In this document: piece by piece, positions 45,077 through 53,122 of the stretch
Layout of the letters: the number at the start of each line of letters is the position of its first letter
Numbering within the stretch: position 1 is the first letter of the stretch
NCBI GenBank assembly: GCA_029863645.1
Contig: JAOTVA010000003.1
Coordinates: 28,837-92,836, forward strand
From: Gemmatimonadota bacterium
GTDB lineage: Bacteria > Gemmatimonadota > Gemmatimonadetes > Longimicrobiales > Gaopeijiaceae
Reading direction: 5' to 3'
Length of the DNA: 64,000 nucleotides
Notes under the pieces: model-generated
What the model was told of the DNA's origin: nothing
Database searches by the model: none
Seen by the model: the letters and a program-made list of their open reading frames with translations, nothing else
Translations under genes and position numbers: made by a program

Positions 45077-45517
45077 CTACAGCGGTGGTTCTTGCGAGGG
45101 ATCGTGCGTCCCAGCCCTGAGCTGCGACAGCGTCCAGCGCGCGTGCTCAACGTGCGCGCCGGCATCGGCTCCCTCCGGCGCGTTGGCAAGAAAGGCTTCC
45201 AGGTGCGGTATCGACTCGTCCGGGCGCTCGCCTCGGAGCAGGATGAACGCGAGTCCGTAGTGGGCACCAGACGCACCTGGATCCTTCTGGAGCACGTGTC
45301 GATACGTCTTGGCCGCCTCTACGGTCATGCCGATGCGCGTGTAGCAGATTGCGATCTGTTGTAGCACGATGGCATCGCCTGGTGACTCCTTGAGAGCCAG
45401 GCGGAACGACGTCAGCGCCTCGTGGAATTTCCCGTCCGCGAGTAGGTCCGTGCCCTCCTGGTAATAGTCGACCGACCGGGGGCCGTCATCACCTAGTAGC
45501 TTCTTCCAGAACGCCAT
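45077..45517 (-). CDS. Short tetratricopeptide repeat protein
   Basis: A 146-residue protein with an N-terminal MAFWKKLLGDDGP and three TPR units, e.g. YYQEGTDLLADGKFHEALTSFRLALKESPGDA, AICYTRIGMTVEAAKTYRHVLQKDPGAS and LAFILLRGERPDESIPHLEAFLANAPEGA. ATG 45517 is used; a much longer reading is Arg-rich and lacks TPR pattern. It abuts the OsmC gene. Partner unknown. Confidence 0.85.
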   Translation of the reverse strand: MAFWKKLLGDDGPRSVDYYQEGTDLLADGKFHEALTSFRLALKESPGDAIVLQQIAICYTRIGMTVEAAKTYRHVLQKDPGASGAHYGLAFILLRGERPDESIPHLEAFLANAPEGADAGAHVEHARWTLSQLRAGTHDPSQEPPL

Positions 45518-45564
45518 ACGACCGTTGGATTGGCCGCCCGAATGGGCCGCTGACGCGGCGTCCG

Positions 45565-45585
45565 GGCGGTCATGCGAGGACCGCC
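45565..45585 (-). terminator. Hairpin between Trm112-like and TPR genes
   Basis: GGCGGTC (45565-45571) pairs perfectly with GACCGCC (45579-45585) around ATGCGAG. It lies in the gap just downstream of the Trm112-like gene (minus strand). No T-run is seen. Confidence 0.4.
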
Positions 45586-45618
45586 AAGGTAGGCGAGCGG
45601 CGTGGAGCAACGCAACGC

Positions 45619-46248
45619 TCAACCCCTTGCGGCGACAACCGTTTCGGCCTCCGCGGCCAACACGGAGAGACCCGCTGTGCGGAGGACATCCTCCGCCTCT
45701 TCCGTCGCCCGCGTGACCACGACTCGACCCCTCGGGACGACACAGCGGGCGGCTTCGGTGACCCACGCCGCGCCTAGGCGACCGTCCACGGCGACAGCGC
45801 GGAGGGTGGACCCGAAGAATGGAAGGCCGGGTGCGGCGACGAGGCGGCTGACTCCAGGCGCTTCCGGCCAAGCGCGCAGGTCCGCATCTACGCCCACGAC
45901 GTGGATGTCGTCGCTCGTGGCCGTCACCGCGGACGCATAGCGGGCCGGCTCCCCGACCAGAGCGACCGTGCCGGGTCCACTCACGACCCCGAGGAGCGCC
46001 ACCAGCCGATCGGAGTCCTCGGTCGCCTGCACAGGTGGGGCGCCGACCAGCCCTGGGGGTATGTCACCCCTCGGCGGCGCACGGAGGTCTGCGAAACCCC
46101 CTTCGATGGGAAACGAGTCCCGGCAGTTTGGACAGCCCAGCCGGCCCTCGTCGACCACCCTGTCACCCAGTCGGCTCGCGAGCAGCACCAGGCCAAAGGG
46201 GGGACCACACCTGGGACAGGTGAGCCGATCAGTGAGGAGTAGGTGCAT
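45619..46248 (-). CDS. Trm112-like zinc-finger protein with degenerate methyltransferase-like domain
   Basis: A 209-residue protein. The N-terminus TDRLTCPRCGPPFGLVLLASRLGD...GRLGCPNCRDSFPIEGGFADL is a Trm112-like zinc ribbon (four Cys). The rest has the outline of a Rossmann methyltransferase (TVALVGEPARYASAV, VVGVDADLRAWPE, AARCVVPRGRVVVTR) but the SAM-binding GxGxG loop is not clean. It may be a scaffold or inactive enzyme. ATG 46248 without clear ribosome binding site. It sits just downstream of folE on the same strand. Confidence 0.72.
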   Translation of the reverse strand: MHLLLTDRLTCPRCGPPFGLVLLASRLGDRVVDEGRLGCPNCRDSFPIEGGFADLRAPPRGDIPPGLVGAPPVQATEDSDRLVALLGVVSGPGTVALVGEPARYASAVTATSDDIHVVGVDADLRAWPEAPGVSRLVAAPGLPFFGSTLRAVAVDGRLGAAWVTEAARCVVPRGRVVVTRATEEAEDVLRTAGLSVLAAEAETVVAARG

Positions 46249-46275
46249 GGCAAGAAGCGACCAACGAGCCGGTTC

Positions 46276-46887
46276 TTAGAGCGGCCGATGCTCACTCGTA
46301 GTGAGCCTGAGGAACTCGTCGCGCGTCCGCTGATCGGACAAGAAGAGGCCCCTCATGGCAGAAGTGATCGTCTTCGAGTTCTGCTTTTCCACACCCCTCA
46401 TCATCATGCAAAGGTGGTAGGCCTCGATCACGACGCCCACGCCCTGCGGCTGCGTCGTGTCCCACAGCGCCTGGGCAATTTGATCGGTGAGCCGCTCCTG
46501 CACCTGAAAGCGGCGCGCGAAGACCTCTACGAGCCGCGCGACTTTGGAGAGACCCACGATCTGGCCGTTCGGGATATACGCCACATGCGCCTTCCCGAAG
46601 AACGGCAAGAGGTGGTGCTCGCATAGGGAGTACAGCTCGATGTCCTTCACCACCACCATGTTCTGATGGGACTCCTCGAAGAGCGCGTCCCCGAGCACTT
46701 CGGTGGGACGCTCGCCGTACCCCTTCGTCAGGAATCTCATCGACTCGGCGACCCGTTCCGGCGTCTTGAGCATTCCGGGTCGGGTCGGATCGTCACCGAG
46801 TCGTCGGATCATCTCTGCCACCAGATCCTCGAACGCGGCGTCGGACAGGTCGACCCCGACAGCCGTTCCCTTGGCTACGTTGCTCAT
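46276..46887 (-). CDS. folE: GTP cyclohydrolase I (zinc-dependent)
   Basis: A 203-residue FolE that converts GTP to 7,8-dihydroneopterin triphosphate, the first step of folate and pterin pathways. Zinc ligands are Cys89 and His92 ([10 protein letters not shown]) and Cys160 (HLCMMMRGV). Other hallmarks: [16 protein letters not shown] and [19 protein letters not shown] lies about 8 nt upstream of ATG 46887; a longer reading is not needed. It follows the PTPS/QueD gene by 4 nt, so the two enzymes of the pterin branch are co-expressed. Confidence 0.96.
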   Translation of the reverse strand: MSNVAKGTAVGVDLSDAAFEDLVAEMIRRLGDDPTRPGMLKTPERVAESMRFLTKGYGERPTEVLGDALFEESHQNMVVVKDIELYSLCEHHLLPFFGKAHVAYIPNGQIVGLSKVARLVEVFARRFQVQERLTDQIAQALWDTTQPQGVGVVIEAYHLCMMMRGVEKQNSKTITSAMRGLFLSDQRTRDEFLRLTTSEHRPL

Positions 46888-46891
46888 CAGC

Positions 46892-47308
46892 CTATCCTCC
46901 CGTGTATTCGACCCAGTTTCTTGGCGTCTCTCGAAGCAGCACCTTGGCGAGGCGCACGCCATCCGGAAGCTCGTTCACGAGCCGGCCCCAGATGGCGACG
47001 GCGACGTTCTCCGTAGACGGATTCACGTCCTCCAGCCATGTGACCTCGATGTTGAGATTCCTGTGGTCCACATCCGATACGACCCGACGCTCCAGAAGGT
47101 CTTTTAGGTCCTTCAGGTCCATCACGAAGCCGGTCTCGGAATCGACCTTGCCTTCGACCGTCACCTCGAGCTCGTAGTTGTGGCCATGCCAGTTCGGGTT
47201 CGAGCAATCCCCGAAGACCTCGAGGTTACGCTCGTTGGACCAGTCCGCGCGGTACAGTCGGTGCGCGGCGCTGAAGTGAACCAAGCGGGTGGCTCGCACG
47301 TCGGCCAT
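46892..47308 (-). CDS. 6-pyruvoyl-tetrahydropterin synthase / QueD family
   Basis: A 138-residue enzyme of the PTPS/QueD family acting on dihydroneopterin triphosphate from FolE. The zinc triad is His16 (AAHRLY), His41 and His43 (NWHGHNY); the catalytic Cys35 is in [14 protein letters not shown], a spacing and wording closer to eukaryotic-type PTPS (CNNPxGHGHNY) than to the CxxxHGH of E. coli QueD. Asp81-His82 (DVDHRNLN) and Glu100 (STENVA) complete the site. Product may be 6-pyruvoyl- or 6-carboxy-tetrahydropterin. ATG 47308 is chosen as the natural N-terminus. No queC or queE is nearby. Confidence 0.9.
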   Translation of the reverse strand: MADVRATRLVHFSAAHRLYRADWSNERNLEVFGDCSNPNWHGHNYELEVTVEGKVDSETGFVMDLKDLKDLLERRVVSDVDHRNLNIEVTWLEDVNPSTENVAVAIWGRLVNELPDGVRLAKVLLRETPRNWVEYTGG

Positions 47309-47710
47309 GACGAATCCGATGATGAAAGCTTGCAGGTGTCGCAGAAGTAGCGAAGGGCCGGCGCCCGCACCACAACGTCGTGGAAAGGCGTCGGCCCCCG
47401 CATACACACCGAAGGGGCAATATTGAAGCCCGGGATGAATTTCTTGCGACCTCCCCGAGAGTTGCCGCTTTCCCCTCGGTGGGGGCATAGCGTCGTCCTC
47501 GAGAGTCAGTCCCGGCTTCGGTTTGTTGGCTCAATAAGTGAGCCCTCCGATGTGCGCACCGAATATATGCAGTGGCTGAGGGCCCGGACAGGTCATTGAG
47601 TCCAAGGCACCACATGACTGGGCGCCGTGTAGTACTCCTCGGGCCCCGAACGTGTGGGGCCCGTGCGGCTCATTGCACCGAGTGATCGGCGCGCCTAAGC
47701 TCAAAGTTCG
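47309..47710. promoter_or_regulatory. Divergent intergenic region with operator-like dyads
   Basis: About 400 bases without a gene separate the PTPS gene (minus) from the metal-uptake run (plus). GGCTCA (47528-47533), ATAAG, TGAGCC (47539-47544) is a perfect 17-bp operator-like dyad. GGGCCCC (47641-47647) pairs with GGGGCCC (47656-47662) in the presumed leader. An imperfect stem (GGGCCGGCGCC near 47324) is close to the PTPS start. A Zur- or Mur-type regulator could bind here (inference). Confidence 0.5.
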
Positions 47711-48040
47711 ATGATCACCAGACGCCACGCCCACAAGATCCTTTCTGCCGGACTCGCGGCGCTCGTGCTCGCCTTGAGCGTCGCGGTTCCGCTTCTGGAA
47801 CGTGGGGAGTTCGTCGACCAAGCCGCCATCGAGAGCGCGCATGACCCCGGCCGCTGCGGGCACGCGCACGACCACCGTATCTGCTCACAGGTCGGCGCTA
47901 ACCTCTCGCTCGTCGCGGCGTTCTTCGAGAGCAGAGCCGCGCACGCCGTCGTGCGCTCTTCCAGGCCCGCACAACCGCGGTCCGACATTCTCGACACCTT
48001 ACTCGAAGGCCCGCCTCCGAGAGCTCCGCCCCTGGTCTGA
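47711..48040 (+). CDS. Small Cys/His-rich exported protein
   Basis: A 109-residue protein with an N-terminal membrane or signal segment (ILSAGLAALVLALSVAVPLLE) followed by a compact metal-binding-like stretch GRCGHAHDHRICSQVG and a Pro-rich end. The three His and two Cys within 12 residues suggest a zinc or copper ligand. It is the first gene of the probable metal-uptake run. No ribosome binding site precedes ATG 47711. Family not recognised; a periplasmic metallochaperone role is only a hypothesis. Confidence 0.6.
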   Translation: MITRRHAHKILSAGLAALVLALSVAVPLLERGEFVDQAAIESAHDPGRCGHAHDHRICSQVGANLSLVAAFFESRAAHAVVRSSRPAQPRSDILDTLLEGPPPRAPPLV

Positions 48041-48045
48041 TGCCT

Positions 48046-48065
48046 GGCGCCGCTTCGGCGGCGCC
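48046..48065 (+). terminator. Stable UUCG hairpin between metal-uptake genes
   Basis: GGCGCCGC (48046-48053) and GCGGCGCC (48058-48065) form a perfect 8-bp stem closed by a C(TTCG)G tetraloop, 5 nt after the small gene's stop. With no T-run it may attenuate, process or stabilise the downstream mRNA rather than terminate it. Confidence 0.55.
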
Positions 48066-48133
48066 CTGCCCGCTCGGTCACAGGCCCGAGCGCACCACAT
48101 CATCCAGGAAGCAACAAGAGTGCTCGGAGAATC

Positions 48134-49456
48134 ATGAAATCCCTATCCCCGTGGGCCATCCGTGGTCCTGGGAGCCTCATCGCCGTGGTCTTGGGTCTGG
48201 CCTTGGCACCGCTATCGGCGTCAGCCCAAACTCCGCAGGACTCGCTTCGCGCGGAGCTCGCGCGATTGGCTGCGCGGGTCGATAGCCTCACCCGAGAGGT
48301 CGCCCGACTCACCGCGGCCGGACAAACCGAGGAGGCACAGGACCCGCTCGCCCAGCTGCGCGCGGCCGCGCAGGCGGCCGCCGGAGACCCACAGACGACG
48401 CCCGACGACGAGGCCGCGGCCGGGGGCGCTCGCTCACTCCAGGCCCTGAACCCCGAGATCAGCGTCACAGGAGACGTCTTCGCGCACGTGAACAAGGACG
48501 ACGTGCGTCAGGACAACTTCTTCGCTCGTGAGTTCGAGATCTCCCTGATCTCCAATCTCGACCCGTATTCCCGCGCAAAGATCTTCGTGTCGAGACACTT
48601 CTCCGGCGGTGAGTTCGAGCCGTTCGCGGGCACCGGAGAGGAGCACACCGACGAGGGCTTCAGTGTCGAAGAAGGTTACGTCGAGTGGGTGGGCCTCCTT
48701 GGAGGACTGAGCTTGAAGTTCGGGAAGTTCCAACAGCAGTTCGGTCAGGTGAATCGTTGGCATTCGCACGCCCTTCCGTTTCAGACGCGTTCGCTGCCGC
48801 ACCTTGCCTTCGTCGGCGAGGAAGCGCTCGCGCAGGCCGGTGCGTCCGTTCATTGGCTTCTCCCGATTGGGGGAGGCGCGGGGACGTACGAGGCCACGGT
48901 CGAGGTCACGAGGAGTGAGAACGAGGAACTGTTCGGTGAGTCGGGACGGCCCTCCGTCCTGGGACACTTGAATGCCTTTTGGGTGCTGTCGCCGTCGACC
49001 GATTTCGACCTGGGCCTCAGTTGGATCAACGGATCGTACGAAGACGCCACAGCACTCATCGATAGGAATCTGCTGGGCGCCGAAGTGGCCTTCACATGGC
49101 GGCCACCGGCGCGAGCGCGCTATCGGGGCGTCGCGTTCAGGGGCGGCGTCATGGTACTGGACGGCTTGCTTCCGGCGGCGGGCCAAGACCAGGCATTGGG
49201 CATGTGGGGTGGGGTGGAGGCGCGGGTGGGGGAGAGCTGGCTCGTCGGGGCACGAGCCGATCACGTCGAGAGCCCTGCCGATCCGAATCAGACCGCGTGG
49301 CTTGTGTCACCAACGCTCACGTGGTGGCAAAGCGAGTTCGTACGAGTCCGACTCGAGTATGACCTGCTGGGACGCAGCGCGGTCTCCTCCAACGAAGGCC
49401 GGTTCGTCCTGCAGGCCACCTTCGCGATGGGCCCGCACAAACACGAAGCGTATTGA
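48134..49456 (+). CDS. Outer-membrane beta-barrel protein, metal-uptake linked
   Basis: A 440-residue exported protein: signal peptide ending ASAQT, a coiled-coil (LRAELARLAARVDSLTREVARL), a linker, then a barrel with alternating strands such as ISVTGDVFAHVNKDDVRQDNFF, FEISLISNLDPYSRAKIF and LSLKFGKFQQQFGQVNRWHSH. The C-terminal GPHKHEAY holds two His. It lies between the Cys/His-rich protein and the metal-binding receptor, so it probably lets metal complexes cross the outer membrane. Similar coiled-coil barrel proteins are OprP-like; exact substrate unknown. Confidence 0.78.
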   Translation: MKSLSPWAIRGPGSLIAVVLGLALAPLSASAQTPQDSLRAELARLAARVDSLTREVARLTAAGQTEEAQDPLAQLRAAAQAAAGDPQTTPDDEAAAGGARSLQALNPEISVTGDVFAHVNKDDVRQDNFFAREFEISLISNLDPYSRAKIFVSRHFSGGEFEPFAGTGEEHTDEGFSVEEGYVEWVGLLGGLSLKFGKFQQQFGQVNRWHSHALPFQTRSLPHLAFVGEEALAQAGASVHWLLPIGGGAGTYEATVEVTRSENEELFGESGRPSVLGHLNAFWVLSPSTDFDLGLSWINGSYEDATALIDRNLLGAEVAFTWRPPARARYRGVAFRGGVMVLDGLLPAAGQDQALGMWGGVEARVGESWLVGARADHVESPADPNQTAWLVSPTLTWWQSEFVRVRLEYDLLGRSAVSSNEGRFVLQATFAMGPHKHEAY

Positions 49457-49476
49457 GATTCGAGGAGATGGCATAA

Positions 49477-50526
49477 ATGCTACGCACAGTCCTCTTTGCC
49501 TCCATGGCCTTGGCCTCGGTGCATCCGCACGCATTGCAGGCCGCGCTCTTTCAACAGGCCCCGTTGAGGGTCGTCACGACGCTGCCTGTATACGCGAGCA
49601 TCGTGCGCGAGATCGGTGGCTCGGAGGTCGAGGTATCGGCGATCGCGGATCCCAACGAAGACGCGCACTTCGTTCGGCCCAAACCCAGTTTCGCGCTCGA
49701 CCTGCGACGGGCCGACGCGTTCGTCACGACCGGGCTCGACCTGGAGCTATGGGTTCCTACCCTGCTCGATCGCGCGGGCAACGCCAACGTTCTCGAGGGT
49801 GGGCGCGGGTACATCACCGCGGCAACGGGCATTACGCTCCTCGACATCCCCGTGGCCGCTGACCGGAGCGGGGGGGACGTCCACATCTTTGGCAATCCAC
49901 ACGTCACCTCGGATCCGCTGAGGACGCTTCAGGTCGCCAGAAACATCACGGCGGGACTCAAGCGTGTGGCCCCCGCACGAGCCGCTCGCTTCGACCGTGG
50001 CCTGGCGAGCTTCGCCGAGCGCATTCACCGTCGCCTGTTCGGCGAACGGCTCGTCGAGTTGTTGAGCGGCCCGACGCTGGAGCAGCTCGCAACGAACGGC
50101 ACCCTCTTCAACTTCCTCGAAACCAACGAATTCGGAGGTGTGCGCCTCATCGACGAGCTGGGTGGCTGGCTCGGCGAGGGCCAGGTCTTCCGAGGCCGAG
50201 AGATCATCTGCTACCACAAGAACTGGGCGTACTTCGAGGACCGGTTCGGGGTGCGATGTGCCGACTACGTCGAGGCGAAGCCGGGCATCCAACCGACGCC
50301 CGGCCACGTATCGGAGTTGATCGAACGCATGCGGAGCGACGACATCGGCGTGCTACTCGCGGCCTCGTACTTCCAGCGGACCAGGGTGGAAGCGATCAGC
50401 AACCGTGGGGGAGCGACGCTCGTTCAAGTGCCGCTTTCCCCCGGCGTCATGGCAGGCGGGGAGGATTACTTCGGCCTTGTGGAACTTTGGGTTGGAGGCC
50501 TCGCCCGGGCCTTCAGCAGCCGTTGA
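49477..50526 (+). CDS. Zinc/manganese ABC transporter substrate-binding protein
   Basis: A 349-residue cluster A-I receptor (ZnuA/TroA-like). Signal peptide, then LRVVTTLPVYASIVREIGG. Metal ligands are visible: His in NEDAHFVRPKPS, His in FGNPHV, His in CYHKNWAYF, and a Glu/Asp near GGEDYFGLVE. It lacks the long His-rich loop of ZnuA. It lies 20 nt after the barrel gene and 22 nt before the permease gene; the three are probably one operon. Confidence 0.9.
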   Translation: MLRTVLFASMALASVHPHALQAALFQQAPLRVVTTLPVYASIVREIGGSEVEVSAIADPNEDAHFVRPKPSFALDLRRADAFVTTGLDLELWVPTLLDRAGNANVLEGGRGYITAATGITLLDIPVAADRSGGDVHIFGNPHVTSDPLRTLQVARNITAGLKRVAPARAARFDRGLASFAERIHRRLFGERLVELLSGPTLEQLATNGTLFNFLETNEFGGVRLIDELGGWLGEGQVFRGREIICYHKNWAYFEDRFGVRCADYVEAKPGIQPTPGHVSELIERMRSDDIGVLLAASYFQRTRVEAISNRGGATLVQVPLSPGVMAGGEDYFGLVELWVGGLARAFSSR

Positions 50527-50548
50527 TGATGAGGCAGGAGGCGACGCA

Positions 50549-51400
50549 ATGATCGACCTGATGATTCCGCCCATCGTAGCGGCGCTGCTGATCCTGTCGA
50601 TCCATGCATACCTGGGACTGCACGTCATCGCTCGGCAGATCATCTTCGTCGATCTCGCGTTCGCCCAGATCGCAGCCCTCGGAGCCACGGTGGCGCTTCT
50701 TGCGGGCTTCGAGCACGGCACGACCCCATCCCTCGTGTTTTCTCTCGCGTTCACGCTGATCGGTGCGCTCGTGTTCTCGCTGACGCGAATGGAGGAGTCT
50801 TCCGTCCCCCAGGAGGCGATCATCGGGATCACGTTCGTGGTCGCCGGGGCCGCGGTCATCATGCTCGCGGGCTTTACCGCCGAGGGGACCCAGCACCTGC
50901 AAGAAACCATGACCGGCACGTTGATCTGGGTCGACTGGTCGACGATCGGGCGGATGGCCGCGGTCTACGCCGTCGTCGGAATCTTCCACTTCGTGCTGCG
51001 GCGCCCCTTCCTCACGGTCAGCTTCGCCCCTGAGAAGGCAGAGCGAGTCCGCCTGTGGGACTTCCTGTTCTATGCCTCGTTCGGCCTCGTGATTTCGTTT
51101 TCGGTCGAGGTCGCTGGCGTGTTGATGGTCTTCAGCGCCCTCGTCATCCCGGCGGTGATCGCCTTCCTCTTTACGAACCGGCTCAGCCTTGCCCTCGTCC
51201 TCGCCTGGCTAGCCGGCGCCCTCGCTATCGTGGGCGGCATCGGCGCGTCGTTCTATTGGGACGTTGCGACCGGACCGCTCCTGGTCTGCACCTTCGGCGG
51301 CGTGCTCGTCCTCGCCGCCCTGCTCCGGGCGGTCCTAGGGATCCGGCCCGAAGGCGAGATCATCGTCGATGCACTGGCGGGCACGAACGAGTCGCGCTGA
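50549..51400 (+). CDS. Metal ABC transporter permease (ZnuB/TroC-like)
   Basis: A 283-residue inner-membrane permease with eight or so helices. Family features are IHAYLGLHVIARQIIFVDLAFAQIAALGA, IGITFVVAGAAVIML and VAGVLMVFSALVIPAVIAFLF. ATG 50549 has GGAGG about 7 nt upstream; an earlier in-frame start overlaps the receptor gene and is not used. No ATPase gene (znuC) follows: the next gene is convergent endonuclease IV. The ATPase must be elsewhere. Confidence 0.93.
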   Translation: MIDLMIPPIVAALLILSIHAYLGLHVIARQIIFVDLAFAQIAALGATVALLAGFEHGTTPSLVFSLAFTLIGALVFSLTRMEESSVPQEAIIGITFVVAGAAVIMLAGFTAEGTQHLQETMTGTLIWVDWSTIGRMAAVYAVVGIFHFVLRRPFLTVSFAPEKAERVRLWDFLFYASFGLVISFSVEVAGVLMVFSALVIPAVIAFLFTNRLSLALVLAWLAGALAIVGGIGASFYWDVATGPLLVCTFGGVLVLAALLRAVLGIRPEGEIIVDALAGTNESR

Positions 51401-51403
51401 CGC

Positions 51404-52273
51404 TCAACCGTCCGCGCGGAGTCTCCTGAGTAAGGCCAGGTTGGCCCGGTCCGACTGGACCGGCTCGTCGCCCTTCGGAGTCTCCAGGATCTTGGGCACG
51501 CTGCGCAAGCGCTCGTCCGTCATGAGCTTCTTGAACGGCTCGGTGCCTAGTGTGCCCTCACCGATCGTCTCGTGCCGGTCCTTTCTGGACCCGAGCGGAT
51601 GCTTCGAATCGTTCAGGTGGATGAGGCCGAGTCGGGCCAGCCCGATGATTTCGTCGAAGCGGGTCCACACGCCCTCATAGTCGCACACGAGATCGTACCC
51701 GGCGCTGTACCCGTGACAGGTGTCGAAGCACACGCCGACGCGCCCGCGCTGCTCCTCGGGAATTCGGTCGATGATGCCACGAAGATTCTCGAATGTGGCG
51801 CCGACGCTGGTGCCGCTCCCCGCCGTCAGCTCGAGGAGCACGCGTGTAGGCCCATCGACGGCGGTCAGTGACTCCGTGACCCCTTTCGCGTTCCGTTCGA
51901 TTCCGGCCTCGGGATCGCCATCGGTGGCGTTGCCCGGATGGGTAACGAGAAAGTCCAGCCCGAGCGTCGTGCATCGACGGAGCTCGGCCTCGAAGGACCT
52001 CTGCGACATCCTCCAAAGGCGTCGGTCCGGCGACGAGAGGTTGATCAAGTACGAGTCGTGGGCTCCGGCCACGTCGATGCCGTGCTCCCGTCGCGCCGCC
52101 GCGAACGCTCGTGCGGTCTCGTCATCGATCTCCGGCTCGGCCCACCTGCTCGGCTGTTTCGTGAAAAGCTGAAGCACCGCGGCACCGATGGCGGCCGCGC
52201 GGGCGGGGGCGTTGGGCACTCCTCCTTCTGCCGATACGTGCGCGCCCAGCTCGTCGGGACTCTCAGACGTCAT
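51404..52273 (-). CDS. nfo: Deoxyribonuclease IV (endonuclease IV)
   Basis: A 289-residue AP endonuclease in base-excision repair. Metal-binding and catalytic segments are LGAHVSAEGG, THPGNATDGD, LELTAGSGTSVG, VCFDTCHGYSAGYD, LIHLNDSKHPLGSRKDRHETIGEG and the C-terminal ILETP. These supply the three zinc ions of Nfo. ATG 52273 is preferred over TTG 52291. It converges with the metal permease gene and, with the AlkA-like protein at 26.8 kb, adds to base-excision repair. Confidence 0.95.
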   Translation of the reverse strand: MTSESPDELGAHVSAEGGVPNAPARAAAIGAAVLQLFTKQPSRWAEPEIDDETARAFAAARREHGIDVAGAHDSYLINLSSPDRRLWRMSQRSFEAELRRCTTLGLDFLVTHPGNATDGDPEAGIERNAKGVTESLTAVDGPTRVLLELTAGSGTSVGATFENLRGIIDRIPEEQRGRVGVCFDTCHGYSAGYDLVCDYEGVWTRFDEIIGLARLGLIHLNDSKHPLGSRKDRHETIGEGTLGTEPFKKLMTDERLRSVPKILETPKGDEPVQSDRANLALLRRLRADG

Positions 52274-52396
52274 GGCCGGCAAGCTCTGCAAAGTTTGCCA
52301 GCCGTGGAAGCTTTGTGACCGAAATCGAGCGCCTGGAAAACGTCCGCCTCCTCACCATGATCACACCAAGTCTATTGTCTGCAACAACTTACAGAG

Positions 52397-52424
52397 GGTA
52401 CGGTCTCATTCGTCACTTCGTACC
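52397..52424. promoter_or_regulatory. Dyad upstream of orphan gene
   Basis: GGTACG (52397-52402) and CGTACC (52419-52424) are perfect inverted arms 16 nt apart in the AT-richer gap between nfo and the orphan gene. Operator role is speculative. Confidence 0.3.
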
Positions 52425-52506
52425 GGCGTGCGGCACGGGATTTGTCCTTAGATCGAGCCGAAAACGCCCCCCAATGTGGCGTGGATGACAAAGACGGAGG
52501 ATGAGC

Positions 52507-52953
52507 ATGCGTGTGGCGGCGGATGGATATCTCGATATCAGCGACGGTCGGCGCGTGAAAACGCCTGGCTATCACGATCACCGACTGGAACCGGTGCCCG
52601 AAGAAGAGGCGATTGCATTCCTGCTCTCCCACAGCTTCCGCGGTCATCGCAGGATCGTGCGACCGCTTTCGCTCCAAGAGCGCAAGCGCATTCGGTTGGC
52701 TCTGTGGGCGGACTCCGTATCTGAGCGCATGACGTTGGTGGACCGTGTTTGGCGCTCGATCACCGAGGCCGTGCCCGCGACCTCGAGCTCGACCGAACCG
52801 AAGCTGATCCAAGTGGTTCGCTACGGAACATGGGCCTATCCCCTGTATGCTGATGGCGATTCCACGAGGGTGATTCCGCTCAGCGGCATGCCCCTTGCTG
52901 AAGTCACCGACCAGCCCTCCTTCGAGTTCGACCTGGAGCGCAAGACGGCCTGA
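52507..52953 (+). CDS. Orphan hypothetical protein
   Basis: A 148-residue cytoplasmic protein of no recognised family, with features such as DISDGRRVKTPGYHDHRLEPVP, SLQERKRIRLALWADS and a C-terminal Trp/Tyr-rich strand region (VRYGTWAYPLYADGD). ATG 52507 is chosen because GGAGG lies 6 nt upstream; the ATG at 52501 is too close to it. The 230 bases before it are visibly AT-richer than the surroundings, and a strong intrinsic terminator follows, so the gene looks like an autonomous unit and could be acquired. Confidence 0.6.
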   Translation: MRVAADGYLDISDGRRVKTPGYHDHRLEPVPEEEAIAFLLSHSFRGHRRIVRPLSLQERKRIRLALWADSVSERMTLVDRVWRSITEAVPATSSSTEPKLIQVVRYGTWAYPLYADGDSTRVIPLSGMPLAEVTDQPSFEFDLERKTA

Positions 52954-53031
52954 AGCAGCTTCGTGCCGGTGTGGTTCGACCTCGGTCGTTCCCACCGGCA
53001 CAAAGTCCCACGCCTGGATGGGTGGGCAAAA

Positions 53032-53050
53032 CACGCCCTGGGGGGGCGTG
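53032..53050 (+). terminator. First hairpin after orphan gene
   Basis: CACGCCC (53032-53038) pairs with GGGCGTG (53044-53050) around a 5-nt loop, just ahead of the longer intrinsic terminator. Confidence 0.45.
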
Positions 53051-53055
53051 CCAAG

Positions 53056-53096
53056 GGTGGCGGTGGGTGCTTGCACCTGCCGTCACCTGTTTTTTT
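53056..53096 (+). terminator. Intrinsic terminator of orphan gene
   Basis: Fifteen paired bases (53056-53070 with 53073-53087, three G-T pairs) are followed by a run of seven T at 53090-53096. This is the clearest rho-independent terminator in the window. Confidence 0.8.
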
Positions 53097-53122
53097 GTAC
53101 CCTGTGCTCTTGGCTGAAGGTT

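Noticed and set aside
52372..53076. Minus-strand frame of 234 codons opposite the orphan gene
   Set aside because: The plus-strand gene has a GGAGG site and a following T-tailed terminator, whereas this frame has no start signal and no recognisable domain.
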